A stretch of DNA of 64,000 nucleotides, taken from Escherichia ruysiae. Its GTDB lineage: Bacteria > Pseudomonadota > Gammaproteobacteria > Enterobacterales > Enterobacteriaceae. The DNA lies in assembly GCF_902498915.1 (NCBI RefSeq), contig NZ_CABVLQ010000001.1. One strand, 5' to 3'. Positions 28,151 through 36,958 of the stretch are shown here, piece by piece (within the stretch, counting starts at the first letter, position 1; the number at the start of each line of letters is the position of its first letter). The position numbers were made by a program, and so were the translations under genes. Below the pieces are notes generated by a model. The model was not told the DNA's origin and searched no databases. It saw only the letters and a program-made list of their open reading frames with translations.

Positions 28151-28222
28151 ATGCCGGATGCGACGCTGGTTGCGTCTTATCCGGCCTAAACAACAGTTGC
28201 CCGATAATCTTGCGCATCGGGC
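28151..28222. repeat. REP element and inverted repeat between dbpA and ttcA
   Basis: ATGCCGGATGCGACGC...GCGTCTTATCCGGC (28151-28185) is a typical REP palindrome. It is followed by GCCCGAT...ATCGGGC (28199-28222), a 7-bp stem without a T-run. Both lie between the convergent genes dbpA and ttcA and probably protect the 3' ends. Confidence 0.75.
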
Positions 28223-28232
28223 GCTATCCTGG

Positions 28233-29168
28233 TTATTTCACTTCAACCACATTCAGCCGTAATTCATCCAGCTGATTCTCATCTTCTTCAGGCTGCCAGC
28301 CCGCAGGCTGTAGTGGGATATCTTCGCGATCAAACGCCAGATCACCGCCGTTAACCACTTCGGAACCGTGGGTAATGCCTTTGAAATCGAAAAGAGTGGT
28401 ATCGCACAAATGAGACGGCACAACATTCTGCATCGCGCTGAACATCGTCTCAATTCGCCCCGGATAACGCTTATCCCAGTCACGCAGCATATCGGCAATC
28501 ACCTGACGTTGCAGGTTAGGCTGTGAACCGCAAAGGTTGCACGGAATAATCGGAAACGCTTTCGCATCGGCAAAACGTTGAATATCTTTTTCGCGGCAGT
28601 AGGCCAGCGGACGAATCACGATATGTTTGCCATCATCGCTCATCAGTTTCGGCGGCATACCTTTCATCTTGCCGCCGTAGAACATATTCAGGAACAACGT
28701 TTGCAGGATATCGTCACGATGGTGACCCAGCGCGATCTTCGTCGCACCCAGCTCCGTTGCAGTGCGGTAAAGGATACCGCGACGCAGACGAGAGCACAGT
28801 GAGCAGGTAGTTTTGCCCTCAGGAATCTTCTCTTTCACGATACCGTAAGTGTTCTCTTCAACAATCTTGTACTCAACGCCCAGCTTTTCGAGATACTCCG
28901 GCAGAACGTGTTCCGGGAAGCCAGGTTGTTTCTGGTCGAGGTTAACGGCAACCAGCGAAAAACTGATTGGCGCACTTTGCTGCAAATTACGCAAAATCTC
29001 CAGCATGGTATAGCTGTCCTTACCACCGGAGAGGCAAACCATAATGCGATCGCCATCTTCAATCATATTGAAGTCAGCAATGGCTTCGCCTACGTTACGA
29101 CGCAGACGTTTTTGCAATTTGTTCAGGTTGTATTGTTCTTTCTTTGTAATTTGTTGATTTTCTTTCAT
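28233..29168 (-). CDS. ttcA: tRNA 2-thiocytidine biosynthesis protein TtcA
   Basis: 311-aa Fe-S enzyme that thiolates C32 of certain tRNAs. PP-loop SGGKDS (about 48-53) binds ATP; cluster Cys are in TTCSLCSRLRRG and IPCNLCGSQ. Intact despite prophage insertion: the attL core covers codons about 9-17, so the start codon, the first eight codons (MKENQQIT) and any promoter come from the phage side. The second residue is Lys where I recall Gln in K-12. Confidence 0.97.
   Translation of the reverse strand: MKENQQITKKEQYNLNKLQKRLRRNVGEAIADFNMIEDGDRIMVCLSGGKDSYTMLEILRNLQQSAPISFSLVAVNLDQKQPGFPEHVLPEYLEKLGVEYKIVEENTYGIVKEKIPEGKTTCSLCSRLRRGILYRTATELGATKIALGHHRDDILQTLFLNMFYGGKMKGMPPKLMSDDGKHIVIRPLAYCREKDIQRFADAKAFPIIPCNLCGSQPNLQRQVIADMLRDWDKRYPGRIETMFSAMQNVVPSHLCDTTLFDFKGITHGSEVVNGGDLAFDREDIPLQPAGWQPEEDENQLDELRLNVVEVK
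29119..29144. other. attL core of the Rac-family prophage
   Basis: The 26 bases beginning TTGTTCAGGTTGTATTGTTC match the Rac attachment core as I remember it, inside the 5' part of ttcA and 76 bases from the integrase stop. The matching attR is beyond the right edge of the window, so the repeat itself could not be checked here. Confidence 0.75.
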
Positions 29169-29219
29169 TATTTCAGTTCTCTGGTACTAAATGGGGCAAA
29201 TTGGGGGCAAACTTTGCAA

Positions 29220-30455
29220 CTACGATAACCGCGCATTCAACATGGCTACCTGTTCGTCGTTCATGTCATCAATCCACATACCGTAAATTTCATACACCAT
29301 CTGCGCAGTTTCATGCCCCATCTGGCTGGCTATAAACGCCGGGTTCGCTCCTGCCGTCAACAGCCAGCAGGCAAAAGTATGCCGCGTATGGTACGGATTA
29401 CGGCGGCGAATACCAGCACGTTTTACTGCTGCATTCCATCTCGCACCCAAACTGCTTACCGAGTAATAAGGTTTCTGTTTTCCGTTACACACTCTGGGCA
29501 TGAAAACAAAATGCAGTTTTTGCTTTTCGGTTCTGCCGTACTCCCGATGATAAAAAGTGATTTCGCTTTTGCGATGATGCCCGGTCAGTTTGTATTGCTC
29601 CTTCAGTGCTTCAAGAGCAGGCTGCAGTAGTGTTACTGTCCGGATCCCGGCATTTGTTTTTGGGGGACCGAACATATCAAGTATCGTCAGGTTTCTTCTG
29701 ACATTCACTATTCCCTTTTCGAGATCCACATCCTCCCACGCCAGAGCTGCCAGTTCCCCGTGACGAAGTCCTGAGTAAACGGCAAATTTCCACAAGTTCT
29801 GGCTCTGTCCTTTTTCACTTTCCATTAATGCATTGAATTCTGTTTTAGATAACGGATCAGGCTTTATTCTGTTTCGCTGTAATTTTTTTACTCCTTCAAA
29901 TGGTTTGGTTGATATAAATCCCGACTGATACGCAAAACGCAACAGCGAACAGAGCAGGGCGATATAGTTATCAACTGTGCGCACGGTTCTTCCTTTTTTG
30001 TTGGATCTTGGATTATCCAGGTAAAGCGTTTCTCCATGCAGCAGTTCATTCCGGTAGTTTAAGATATCGCTATAACGAATATGTGATATCGGGGTACTCT
30101 CACAAATTATTATTCTGAGTGTTTTTAATTGTGATTTCGTTTTCTTCATTGTGTTTGTTGTTAACTCTGTCTCTTTAATTTTTGTCCAGATATCACAAAG
30201 TTCTCCGAACGTTTTTATGACTCTCGTTGTCACCATTTTTGCCCCAGTGCTGGACTGGGGAAAACGTCTTAAATACTCAAATTCACCGGAGTTTATTTCA
30301 TGAACTATCAGCGATCTTAAATTTCCGGCCTTTTTAATATTACTGTTTGTAATCTCCCAGCCTTTTAATGTTTCCCGACATCGTTTTCCTCGAAACATGA
30401 ACCAGATGCGAATGTATCTACCTCTAATCTCGACACCTGTTGGTAATTTAGACAT
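29220..30455 (-). CDS. intR: Tyrosine recombinase IntR (prophage integrase)
   Basis: 411-aa integrase of the Rac type, adjacent to attL. SAM-like core-binding domain about 75-170; catalytic domain 190-400 with Arg in YSGLRHGELAAL, HTRH in NPYHTRHTFACW, and the nucleophile Tyr in QMVYEIYGMW. Mediates site-specific insertion into ttcA and excision together with XisR. Leftward, last gene of the pL operon. Confidence 0.96.
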   Translation of the reverse strand: MSKLPTGVEIRGRYIRIWFMFRGKRCRETLKGWEITNSNIKKAGNLRSLIVHEINSGEFEYLRRFPQSSTGAKMVTTRVIKTFGELCDIWTKIKETELTTNTMKKTKSQLKTLRIIICESTPISHIRYSDILNYRNELLHGETLYLDNPRSNKKGRTVRTVDNYIALLCSLLRFAYQSGFISTKPFEGVKKLQRNRIKPDPLSKTEFNALMESEKGQSQNLWKFAVYSGLRHGELAALAWEDVDLEKGIVNVRRNLTILDMFGPPKTNAGIRTVTLLQPALEALKEQYKLTGHHRKSEITFYHREYGRTEKQKLHFVFMPRVCNGKQKPYYSVSSLGARWNAAVKRAGIRRRNPYHTRHTFACWLLTAGANPAFIASQMGHETAQMVYEIYGMWIDDMNDEQVAMLNARLS

Positions 30456-30456
30456 A

Positions 30457-30672
30457 TCATGAGTCTTTGATAAACTGATTTATCTTTGGATAGTTGTACC
30501 AGATAATCCCTCGCTTACTGTCTGGCTTCCCTAAAGGAGATACTCGTTTGAAGTGGAAGCCTTCCACCCAACAGTTCTGGCGGTATGCTTCAATTTGTCT
30601 GGCCCCCAGACCAGTGCGAAGCATCAGGCCGTATTCAACCATCCACTCTTCATTAAAGATTACTTGTGCCAT
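30457..30672 (-). CDS. xisR: Excisionase XisR (YdaQ)
   Basis: 71-aa winged-helix recombination directionality factor, from MAQVIFNEEW. The run GLGARQIEAYRQNCWVEGFH is the recognition region. Stop is 2 bases from the integrase start. Same length as K-12 Rac YdaQ. A start 8 codons upstream is not used. Confidence 0.93.
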   Translation of the reverse strand: MAQVIFNEEWMVEYGLMLRTGLGARQIEAYRQNCWVEGFHFKRVSPLGKPDSKRGIIWYNYPKINQFIKDS

Positions 30673-30771
30673 CGCATCACCTCTGGCAGGCGCCAATGTT
30701 AGACTGAAATTGACGCCCGATGTTGATTATTAATAATCAGCTATGAAGTTTTAATTTGAATACAATGCAAT

Positions 30772-30960
30772 TCACGAGGACTGAAGTCTCTCGCAATTAA
30801 AATTTATCAGTTTTACTTTCTGCTCTCTGGAAACGGCTGCTTCTTTTTTACCTGAGAGCATTTTTTCGCATTCTGATTTCGTTAGTTTAGATTTTGAATA
30901 TCTTGTCCAGTTAGTAGGAGTGCCACCTTCCTTTTCAATAGTGGCGGTAATTTTATACAT
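30772..30960 (-). CDS. ydaC: Rac prophage protein YdaC
   Basis: 62-aa small basic protein MYKITATIEKEGG..., nearly identical to the N-terminal part of K-12 YdaC, which I recall as slightly longer (69 aa), so the C-terminus may be altered here. Start overlaps the 3' end of ralR by 8 bases. Function unknown. Confidence 0.8.
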   Translation of the reverse strand: MYKITATIEKEGGTPTNWTRYSKSKLTKSECEKMLSGKKEAAVSREQKVKLINFNCERLQSS

Positions 30961-31147
30961 GAACACCTCCATTATTATTTCCAGTGGTTCGTTTATTCCA
31001 TCTTTCGAGTGCTTCTTTTTCACTTCCACCATAACCGGTTCGGGATTCGCATCCGTTACACTTCGCTCGGTAATATCCTGAAATGGCTTTCACCGTCACT
31101 GATGGACAACCACAAAATGGACATGGTTTAACATTGTCATATCTCAT
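30953..31147 (-). CDS. ralR: RalR (Lar) DNase toxin / restriction alleviation protein
   Basis: 64 aa from MRYDNVKPCPFCG. Two zinc-ribbon cysteine pairs (CPFC and CNGC) are visible. Described in Rac both as restriction-alleviation protein Lar and as the endodeoxyribonuclease toxin of a type I toxin-antitoxin pair with the antisense RNA RalA. The antitoxin RNA should be encoded on the opposite strand overlapping this gene; its promoter was not identified. Confidence 0.9.
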   Translation of the reverse strand: MRYDNVKPCPFCGCPSVTVKAISGYYRAKCNGCESRTGYGGSEKEALERWNKRTTGNNNGGVHV

Positions 31148-31203
31148 AATTTTTCTCATAAAAAATATTTCAAGTTGGCGGTGCATTACACCGCCAGACT
31201 GAA

Positions 31204-32013
31204 TTATTCCTCTGAATTATCGATTACACTGTATTCCCCGGTTAATACAGAGGAATCTACAGGATCGATTGTCAGTGGTTCCTTTTCATCCATTGATACT
31301 GCACGCTGGATCTCAATTGATACGGGCAGATATTTGAACAGGCGACGAATAGCTGTTTTCTTTGCCATTTCTTCCCAGTGAGTTACCCACGGCCCGTTAT
31401 TACCAGCTTTACTCTGGCTGCGCACCAGCTCAATCTGTCTGCGCGTCATAACTTCAAACTGAGTACCTCCGTCTTTCAGTCTTGCGACAGCATAGACGTG
31501 GGTAACCGGGGCATCTTCGTTTTCTCCTGGGCGGTGTATTAACTTTTCATCAAGGCCAAATTCGAAATTAAATTCGTCACCTTCACGGACAACACGGGCT
31601 GACAGGCTGGCGATTTGACCTGAACGGCGAGCCAGATCAATCATGCCGCGATAGCCAATGATTAGCTGAACGTTTTTTTTACCGCTCTTTTCGTTTTTAT
31701 TACCAAAAGGCAGTAAATATGCATGACCGAGGGCGCTACCTGGCTCAAGTCCGAGCTGTGAACACTGTACGATTGCACTGACAAAACTCATAGTGTCACA
31801 GTTTCCTAACGCCGGAACTTTACGAATTTCTGTGGTGGCGATACGGATCATACGTTCAGCCGTCATATGGCGTGGAAGAGCTGCTGCCAGTTGCTCTTTC
31901 ATTGATGGCTGGTTAATAAAACTAATCACGTCGTTATTTTTAATTGCTGCTGGTGCACGGTTTCCCTGAGTTTTTTGCAGATCGGCTTTTGCGATTGGTG
32001 GTTGCTTAGTCAT
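31204..32013 (-). CDS. recT: RecT single-strand annealing protein
   Basis: 269-aa phage recombinase that anneals complementary ssDNA and promotes strand exchange together with RecE exonuclease. Start MTKQPPIAKADLQ overlaps the end of recE by 8 bases, the usual Rac arrangement. Core motifs of the RecT/Bet family are present (LGLEPGSALGHAYLLPFG, IIGYRGMIDLARRSG). Full length. Confidence 0.97.
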   Translation of the reverse strand: MTKQPPIAKADLQKTQGNRAPAAIKNNDVISFINQPSMKEQLAAALPRHMTAERMIRIATTEIRKVPALGNCDTMSFVSAIVQCSQLGLEPGSALGHAYLLPFGNKNEKSGKKNVQLIIGYRGMIDLARRSGQIASLSARVVREGDEFNFEFGLDEKLIHRPGENEDAPVTHVYAVARLKDGGTQFEVMTRRQIELVRSQSKAGNNGPWVTHWEEMAKKTAIRRLFKYLPVSIEIQRAVSMDEKEPLTIDPVDSSVLTGEYSVIDNSEE

Positions 32014-34657
32014 TTGCATATTCCTTAGCCCAGCGGGGCAGTGATAACGTCTTAATAGCTGGCCATTCATCGGTATTGAGGCAGTCAGCCAGGGTTCGCA
32101 GATTGCGGTGATATTCCAGCTGACCTGCTAGTTTTGCTTCTTCGCCCATCATGAAAATTTCAACCGGATAACGTCCGCATTCAATAGTTGTGCTGGCAAC
32201 CAGAAAAACGAAAGTTGGCTGCACTCCAAACTGTGCTTCATAACCGTCACTGTAGAATGCATCCTGAACGTGATAGCGGTAGTCGTAATAAGCGGTTTTG
32301 AATCGTTGAATATCCGCCGTAGTTTTCACGTCCATGATCCAGTGAAATTCAGGGATAATTTTGTCCGGACGGCACCGACACAAAATTCCTGTTTCAGGAT
32401 CTTCCCAGTAAATTGATGATTCAGCGTGTCCGGCGCTTTCAACAAGCCATTGCCCCAGCGGCAAAGCCATAACGCTTTGATACATCAGTTCAATTTTCCG
32501 GCCTTCTTCCGCAGTGATAACCATTTTTCCTGTGCTTGCGCATTCCATCAGAAACGCTTTCTCTTCTTCTTTTCCGGCGTTTGTACGGCGGTTAAATTCA
32601 GGTGCTACGATAAAGCGGTTACTGAATTCTTCCGGTTCAAGTACCCGGCAGTGGAAAGCGGTTCCTAAATCGAGCGTTTTTGTCTTTGTGGTGTCCACGG
32701 GGGCATTTTTACGCCACAAATACAGTGCCGGAGTATCAGCAATGTCATCGAGCTGAGACTTACTGACACCGGGACCTGCGTGGTAATTCTCATTCGAAAT
32801 TCCGTAATAAATACCTGGCTCTATGTCTTCTACGATTACGGGATCTGCGACTTCGCCAGTTTCATCACTGCAATCGCGATGCGGATCGCTGCCAGCATTC
32901 TCATTGTGCGGATGTTCAGCGCCTTCCATTTCCTCCGGATCATTTTCCTTAGCTTCAACCTGATTCTCTTCATCGAATGTTTCCTGGTTTGTTGCGTCGC
33001 CCATCACCGCACCACAGTCAGGGCAGTTATCCCCGCCAGTCTGGCCGCAGGCATTGCAGGCTATTTCCGGTTCCTGTTGCACTACTGGCTCAGGTTGTTT
33101 CATATCCGGGCTGGTTTTTTCCGTTTCTGGCTGGTTCTGGTACACAGAATCGCGAGTCTGGATCCCCTTAACCCATTTCGGATCGTTCGGGTCGCTAATT
33201 CCGTCAACAAATTCACCACGTGATGCAGCAAGCAATTTATCGGCATCGACAGGATTTTTTGATGGAATGTTTTTCCGGGCTTCATGGAGTTCTGCCCGCA
33301 GTTCCTGATATTTCGCATCAACAGAATTTACCTGTGACTGAGCATCCAGCGGCTGCGTGTCCTGATGATGTTTAGTTGCGTCCGGTTCCATTGTTTCAGC
33401 CTCTCCCTGTTCATCTGCCGTTGTTCCAGATGGTTGCAGTTTTTCTTCATCATCCTGTTTTCCTTCTTCTGTTACTCGCTGCGGCATCGGGGCAGAGGAG
33501 CGACCGCAGGCAATATCCACGATTTCCGGATCAGGGTTGGCATGATCGGTTTCAGTCAGTACTTTGTTCAGATATGCAGTGACGTGAGCGGGGATGACCT
33601 CGATCCCAATTGGTGCTTCTTTCACGGACGCAACCACGATGGCGCGGGAATAATCCAGCCCGCCAGGCATGGTGATGAATTTGTCGCGGAAAACAGAAAA
33701 GGGCGGTTTATTTTCAGCGATAATTTCCTCAATGCGTTTAGCGTGTGCCGGATGAAGGTTATAGATGTCCACGTCCATTGAACGGGCCAGTACGCCAGTG
33801 GCTATATCGCGCGCCAGTGACGTCAGATCGTGGACGAAACCTTCGCCGCGATCTGTGAGGTTCCCGCCGCCAGCATTAGCACCGGAAGCCGTGCGAGTGA
33901 TGCGTGAAACACGATTCCCTTTTCGCCATTCTTTTGTCAGAAGACCGCGATCAATGTGTTCGGTATCCAGCCAGGCTGAAATGAAATTCTTAAATTCATA
34001 GGGCTGATGTTTTTTAGTGATAGAGAAAACTGCCTTAATTGCATCAGTCAGGTGGAGCAGGGCGGCATTATCCAGAGTTGTCGGTTCTGCCATGCCGCGT
34101 ATGGCCAACAGCAGATTCTGGACATAGCTGTTTTCCTGATCCATCTCAAGAGCAGTAATGTGTTCGCGTTGTTCTCGGGTGGCATGATGCAGGTATTTCC
34201 GATCCCCGGCCGCATACGTAAAAATGTGCAGAAGACGCTGTGTGAACCGCAAAGTGGCTACAGAGACTTCGCAATCCTGGCAATCCTCGTGGGCGTCTGC
34301 CTGCGCGTTTTCTTCCTGGCCTCCCGCCAGTTCGTTGGTTTCTTGAGCATTATCCTGGTGGTGAACGTCGTCTGGCGCTGCTCCCGGTTTTAGTTCCCAT
34401 GTCATGGAGTCTTTGCTGAGTTGATAGCGTTCACTCCAGGTAAAATCGATCTCACCTTCAGGGGGAAGGTCATTAACGACAGGAAAATTTGTGGCAACAG
34501 CTTTAAAATAGTTGCTCAGTTTTTTACCTGACTTAACGATCAGGTAGTCCAGAGTGGCACAGGTCGATTCAAAATCGTCGCTTGTCCACAGGACGACGTC
34601 AGGTTCACCGGATGATTTTTTCGCTTTCCGTAACAGGAAGAGTGGTTTTGTGCTCAT
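32006..34657 (-). CDS. recE: RecE exodeoxyribonuclease VIII
   Basis: 883 aa; 5'-3' dsDNA exonuclease that feeds ssDNA to RecT. The nuclease is the C-terminal ~280 residues (YYGISNENYHAGPGVSKSQL; PD-(D/E)XK core DVKTT). A zinc-ribbon-like cluster CNACGQTGGDNCPDCG lies near residue 560. Compared with K-12 RecE as I remember it (866 aa), residues ~1-95 and from ~215 on are nearly identical, while ~97-210 is unrelated (HHQDNAQETNELAGGQEENA...), a clear mosaic block. Confidence 0.95.
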   Translation of the reverse strand: MSTKPLFLLRKAKKSSGEPDVVLWTSDDFESTCATLDYLIVKSGKKLSNYFKAVATNFPVVNDLPPEGEIDFTWSERYQLSKDSMTWELKPGAAPDDVHHQDNAQETNELAGGQEENAQADAHEDCQDCEVSVATLRFTQRLLHIFTYAAGDRKYLHHATREQREHITALEMDQENSYVQNLLLAIRGMAEPTTLDNAALLHLTDAIKAVFSITKKHQPYEFKNFISAWLDTEHIDRGLLTKEWRKGNRVSRITRTASGANAGGGNLTDRGEGFVHDLTSLARDIATGVLARSMDVDIYNLHPAHAKRIEEIIAENKPPFSVFRDKFITMPGGLDYSRAIVVASVKEAPIGIEVIPAHVTAYLNKVLTETDHANPDPEIVDIACGRSSAPMPQRVTEEGKQDDEEKLQPSGTTADEQGEAETMEPDATKHHQDTQPLDAQSQVNSVDAKYQELRAELHEARKNIPSKNPVDADKLLAASRGEFVDGISDPNDPKWVKGIQTRDSVYQNQPETEKTSPDMKQPEPVVQQEPEIACNACGQTGGDNCPDCGAVMGDATNQETFDEENQVEAKENDPEEMEGAEHPHNENAGSDPHRDCSDETGEVADPVIVEDIEPGIYYGISNENYHAGPGVSKSQLDDIADTPALYLWRKNAPVDTTKTKTLDLGTAFHCRVLEPEEFSNRFIVAPEFNRRTNAGKEEEKAFLMECASTGKMVITAEEGRKIELMYQSVMALPLGQWLVESAGHAESSIYWEDPETGILCRCRPDKIIPEFHWIMDVKTTADIQRFKTAYYDYRYHVQDAFYSDGYEAQFGVQPTFVFLVASTTIECGRYPVEIFMMGEEAKLAGQLEYHRNLRTLADCLNTDEWPAIKTLSLPRWAKEYAND

Positions 34658-34758
34658 TGTTTTTTAACCTCAACTCAGATTAAAATTCGTTTTGTTCAGT
34701 GAATGATCTTGCCGGATACACACTGTTCATAGCCTGCGCCATACGCAGGCTATTTCTT

Positions 34759-35034
34759 TCAGATTTCACCTTTTAATTTCATTGCAATTAGAGTTGCCAG
34801 AAATTCGGCTTTTTTTTCTGCGGGCAGATTCTTTCCGGTATGCACCAGGCACATTTTTTTGACACCTTCGTGAAGTGTTTTAACGTTGCCTGATGGACCG
34901 TCGATATCAACCACAGTGAATGGGGTTTCTTTATTTTCTGTTTTAATCACGTAGCCAATACGCTTTCCTTCCAGATTAACCTCGTGAACAATGTCATCAG
35001 TAGTTACAACAGTGGCCTCATAACTGGTAATCAT
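34759..35034 (-). CDS. racC: Rac prophage protein RacC
   Basis: 91 aa, nearly identical to K-12 RacC (MITSYEATVVTTDDIVHEVN...). Lies just upstream of recE in the leftward operon. No known domain; function unknown. Confidence 0.9.
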   Translation of the reverse strand: MITSYEATVVTTDDIVHEVNLEGKRIGYVIKTENKETPFTVVDIDGPSGNVKTLHEGVKKMCLVHTGKNLPAEKKAEFLATLIAMKLKGEI

Positions 35035-35107
35035 GTTTTCTCCTTAATTAAGGTTGAGCGAGTCCCTGCCATTGCTGGCATAAATTCAGTTTCGCATAGT
35101 CAGTTAA

Positions 35108-35278
35108 TTAAAGTTCGTGTGCCATCTGGTCTTTTTCGGCACAACTTTCACTACAATATTTTTTCATTTCCGTCGTTTGGATAACTCCACGCATGAAATG
35201 AAGTGGTCTTTTAATACTTTTGCTTTCTTCAATTTCTTTATTGCAAAGGTGGTAAGCACATTTTATTTTCTTAGTCAT
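35108..35278 (-). CDS. ydaE: Rac zinc-finger-like protein YdaE
   Basis: 56 aa, translated MTKKIKCAYHLCNKEIEESK..., with C-x4-C and C-x3-C pairs (CAYHLC; CSESC) of a treble-clef-like zinc site. Start overlaps the kilR stop by one base (TGATG). Matches K-12 YdaE with few changes. Function unknown. Confidence 0.88.
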   Translation of the reverse strand: MTKKIKCAYHLCNKEIEESKSIKRPLHFMRGVIQTTEMKKYCSESCAEKDQMAHEL

Positions 35279-35499
35279 CACCATGACTCCGCCTTTACAG
35301 GTAAACCATTACGACCGAGGAAGACTTTAATCATGCAGTCAGTAATGCATGTTTTTGTGGTCAGGTTACGAATATAAAGTTTTCGCTTTTTAATATTGTT
35401 TGCCGAGGCAATATATGTCCGGCCTTCATGAAGAACATAGTCACCAGGAGTCACACACTGACGTGGTATTTCATCAGTTCCGAAGTGATGTGCAATCAT
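35278..35499 (-). CDS. kilR: KilR, cell division inhibitor
   Basis: 73 aa from MIAHHFGTDEIPRQ; near-identical to K-12 Rac KilR, which blocks FtsZ ring formation when the prophage is induced. It is an early leftward gene, so RacR repression should normally keep it silent. A start 4 codons upstream is possible. Confidence 0.92.
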   Translation of the reverse strand: MIAHHFGTDEIPRQCVTPGDYVLHEGRTYIASANNIKKRKLYIRNLTTKTCITDCMIKVFLGRNGLPVKAESW

Positions 35500-35940
35500 A
35501 ATTATCTCCATTTTTACAAATGAACTTTGTTGATGCGGTGCCTGGTGCCTCCAGGTGACTGCAACCAGTTAACAATTACAGTCGGCTTTCCCACCCAAAC
35601 CAATAAGGACTAACATGACTTTTAACTGTGCCACGTGCGCTTAGCCGCATTCACCGCATCACAAAATTCACTTTAAAAAGGGCGGACATCAGCCGAACTT
35701 CAAGAAAAAAACTGATGCCGCCAGGACTACACACAGCAATGTCGTTATTTACAACCGGAGGCGCACTCCCACCATTTAAATTTAACAGACAAGACCGACT
35801 CTTTATGGATATCGGAAATGCGCCTTCGTGTTGTGCCCGGTTTTATTTCACCACCTCCGGGCTTCGGTGGTCTCGGCTATACCCCTACAGCGAGAGCTTG
35901 TGTTAACATTTCAATACCCTTACAGTTGAGAGTTATTGAT
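35500..35940. other. kilR-sieB divergent intergenic region
   Basis: About 440 bases between the leftward kilR and rightward sieB genes. It contains a hairpin CCACCTCCGGGC/TTCGGTGG near 35850-35870. No convincing gene on either strand; it should contain the sieB promoter. In P22 the sieB locus also has an antisense RNA (sas), which was not identified here. Confidence 0.5.
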
Positions 35941-36429
35941 ATGTTGGATGTATTTACTCCATTGTTGAAACTTTTTGCTAACGAGCCACTCGAAAGACTT
36001 ATGTATACGATTATCATTTTTGGTCTCACTCTCTGGCTGATACCGAAAGAGTTTACTGTCGCATTCAATGCTTATACTGAAATACCTTGGCTCTTTCAGA
36101 TTATCGTTTTTGCCTTTTCTTTCGTGGTCGCCATTTCCTTCTCAAGATTGCGAGCACATATTCAAAAGCATTATTCATTACTACCAGAGCAACGAGTATT
36201 GCTTCGTTTATCTGAGAAAGAAATCGCTGTATTTAAAGATTTCCTTAAAACAGGAAATCTTATTATCACTTCTCCTTGCCGTAACCCGGTTATGAAAAAA
36301 TTAGAACGGAAGGGCATCATTCAACATCAGAGTGATAGCGCAAACTGTTCTTATTATCTCGTCACCGAAAAATACTCCCATTTTATGAAGTTATTCTGGA
36401 ACAGCAGGAGTAGACGTTTTAATCGTTAG
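35941..36429 (+). CDS. sieB: Superinfection exclusion protein SieB
   Basis: 162-aa membrane protein expressed from the prophage that aborts infection by certain lambdoid phages. Two transmembrane helices (about 18-37 and 50-70) precede a cytoplasmic domain with winged-helix-like sequence (LLRLSEKEIAVFKDFLKTG). The in-frame upstream extension to 35818 is not used, as MLDVFTPLL matches K-12 SieB; in P22 alternative starts produce the escape protein Esc, so translation from more than one start is possible. Confidence 0.9.
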   Translation: MLDVFTPLLKLFANEPLERLMYTIIIFGLTLWLIPKEFTVAFNAYTEIPWLFQIIVFAFSFVVAISFSRLRAHIQKHYSLLPEQRVLLRLSEKEIAVFKDFLKTGNLIITSPCRNPVMKKLERKGIIQHQSDSANCSYYLVTEKYSHFMKLFWNSRSRRFNR

Positions 36430-36581
36430 CTTACTGTGTGCTTCTCCAACCATCGGCGCGCACCAGTTTCGGTTTTAAATGTTTTGCTTTTGGTATACGT
36501 CATGGCAGTGAACGTTCCATCCTGGTTGGGGAACACGCCGCACACCAGGGATTCGTTGTTGCCGAGGTCGATTTTTTGCAT
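36426..36581 (-). CDS. ydaF: Rac prophage protein YdaF
   Basis: 51 aa, MQKIDLGNNESLVCGVFPNQ... ending WLEKHTVS. Overlaps the sieB stop by 4 bases on the other strand. As far as I recall identical to K-12 YdaF. Second gene of the pL transcript; function unknown. Confidence 0.85.
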   Translation of the reverse strand: MQKIDLGNNESLVCGVFPNQDGTFTAMTYTKSKTFKTETGARRWLEKHTVS

Positions 36582-36591
36582 TTTGCGAATC

Positions 36592-36726
36592 TCACATCTT
36601 GTTGCTACGTATAGCGACTTCTGCCTGCCAGAGATCCCAGTCGTTGCTGCGTAAAGCCTGCACAGCCTGGTTGTAAGTGATACCGCAACAATCCATCAAA
36701 TACTGAACTACTTCGTAATGCACCAT
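36592..36726 (-). CDS. ydaG: Rac prophage protein YdaG
   Basis: 44 aa, MVHYEVVQYLMDCCGITYNQ... ending IRSNKM; matches K-12 YdaG. First gene downstream of pL. The sequence looks helical (UBA-like pattern), but no function is known. Confidence 0.85.
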   Translation of the reverse strand: MVHYEVVQYLMDCCGITYNQAVQALRSNDWDLWQAEVAIRSNKM

Positions 36727-36895
36727 CTTATCTATCCCCTTAACGCCGGGTGGCGGAACTAACTGCTGCACTGCAAAATTTGAATCCCGCCGTCATGTTC
36801 ATACGCCTCGGGCTGGCTACTTAACCCCTGACCACTGCCTGGTAACTCGAAGTATTGCCCGGCGTTCTGTGGGGCGGGTTGGGTGGTATGCTGGA

Positions 36896-36924
36896 ACTAT
36901 AGGTAATGCCTAATTGATTGTCAA
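36896..36924 (-). promoter_or_regulatory. Early leftward promoter pL
   Basis: Read on the minus strand: -35 TTGACA, 17-base spacer, -10 TATAGT, an almost perfect sigma-70 promoter directed at ydaG and the leftward operon. The spacer contains an operator copy, so repressor binding would block RNA polymerase. Confidence 0.85.
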
Positions 36925-36958
36925 TAGGCTATGCCTAATGTTTTAAGCGTAACCTAAT
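36898..36958. promoter_or_regulatory. OL: three RacR-type operator copies
   Basis: 17-base imperfect palindromes of the form ATTAGGC-N3-GCCTAAT: TATAGGTAATGCCTAAT (36898-36914), AATAGGCTATGCCTAAT (36923-36939), and a weaker TTTAAGCGTAACCTAAT (36942-36958). Same consensus as the set upstream of ydaS. RacR binding is inferred. Confidence 0.75.

Noticed and set aside
35818..35940. N-terminal extension of sieB by 41 codons
   Set aside because: MLDVFTPLL start matches the K-12 protein; the extension has a weak start context, though an Esc-like product cannot be ruled out.
36426..36654. Plus-strand frame MCFSNHRRAPVSVLNVLLLV...
   Set aside because: It is antisense to ydaF and ydaG, which match K-12 proteins.
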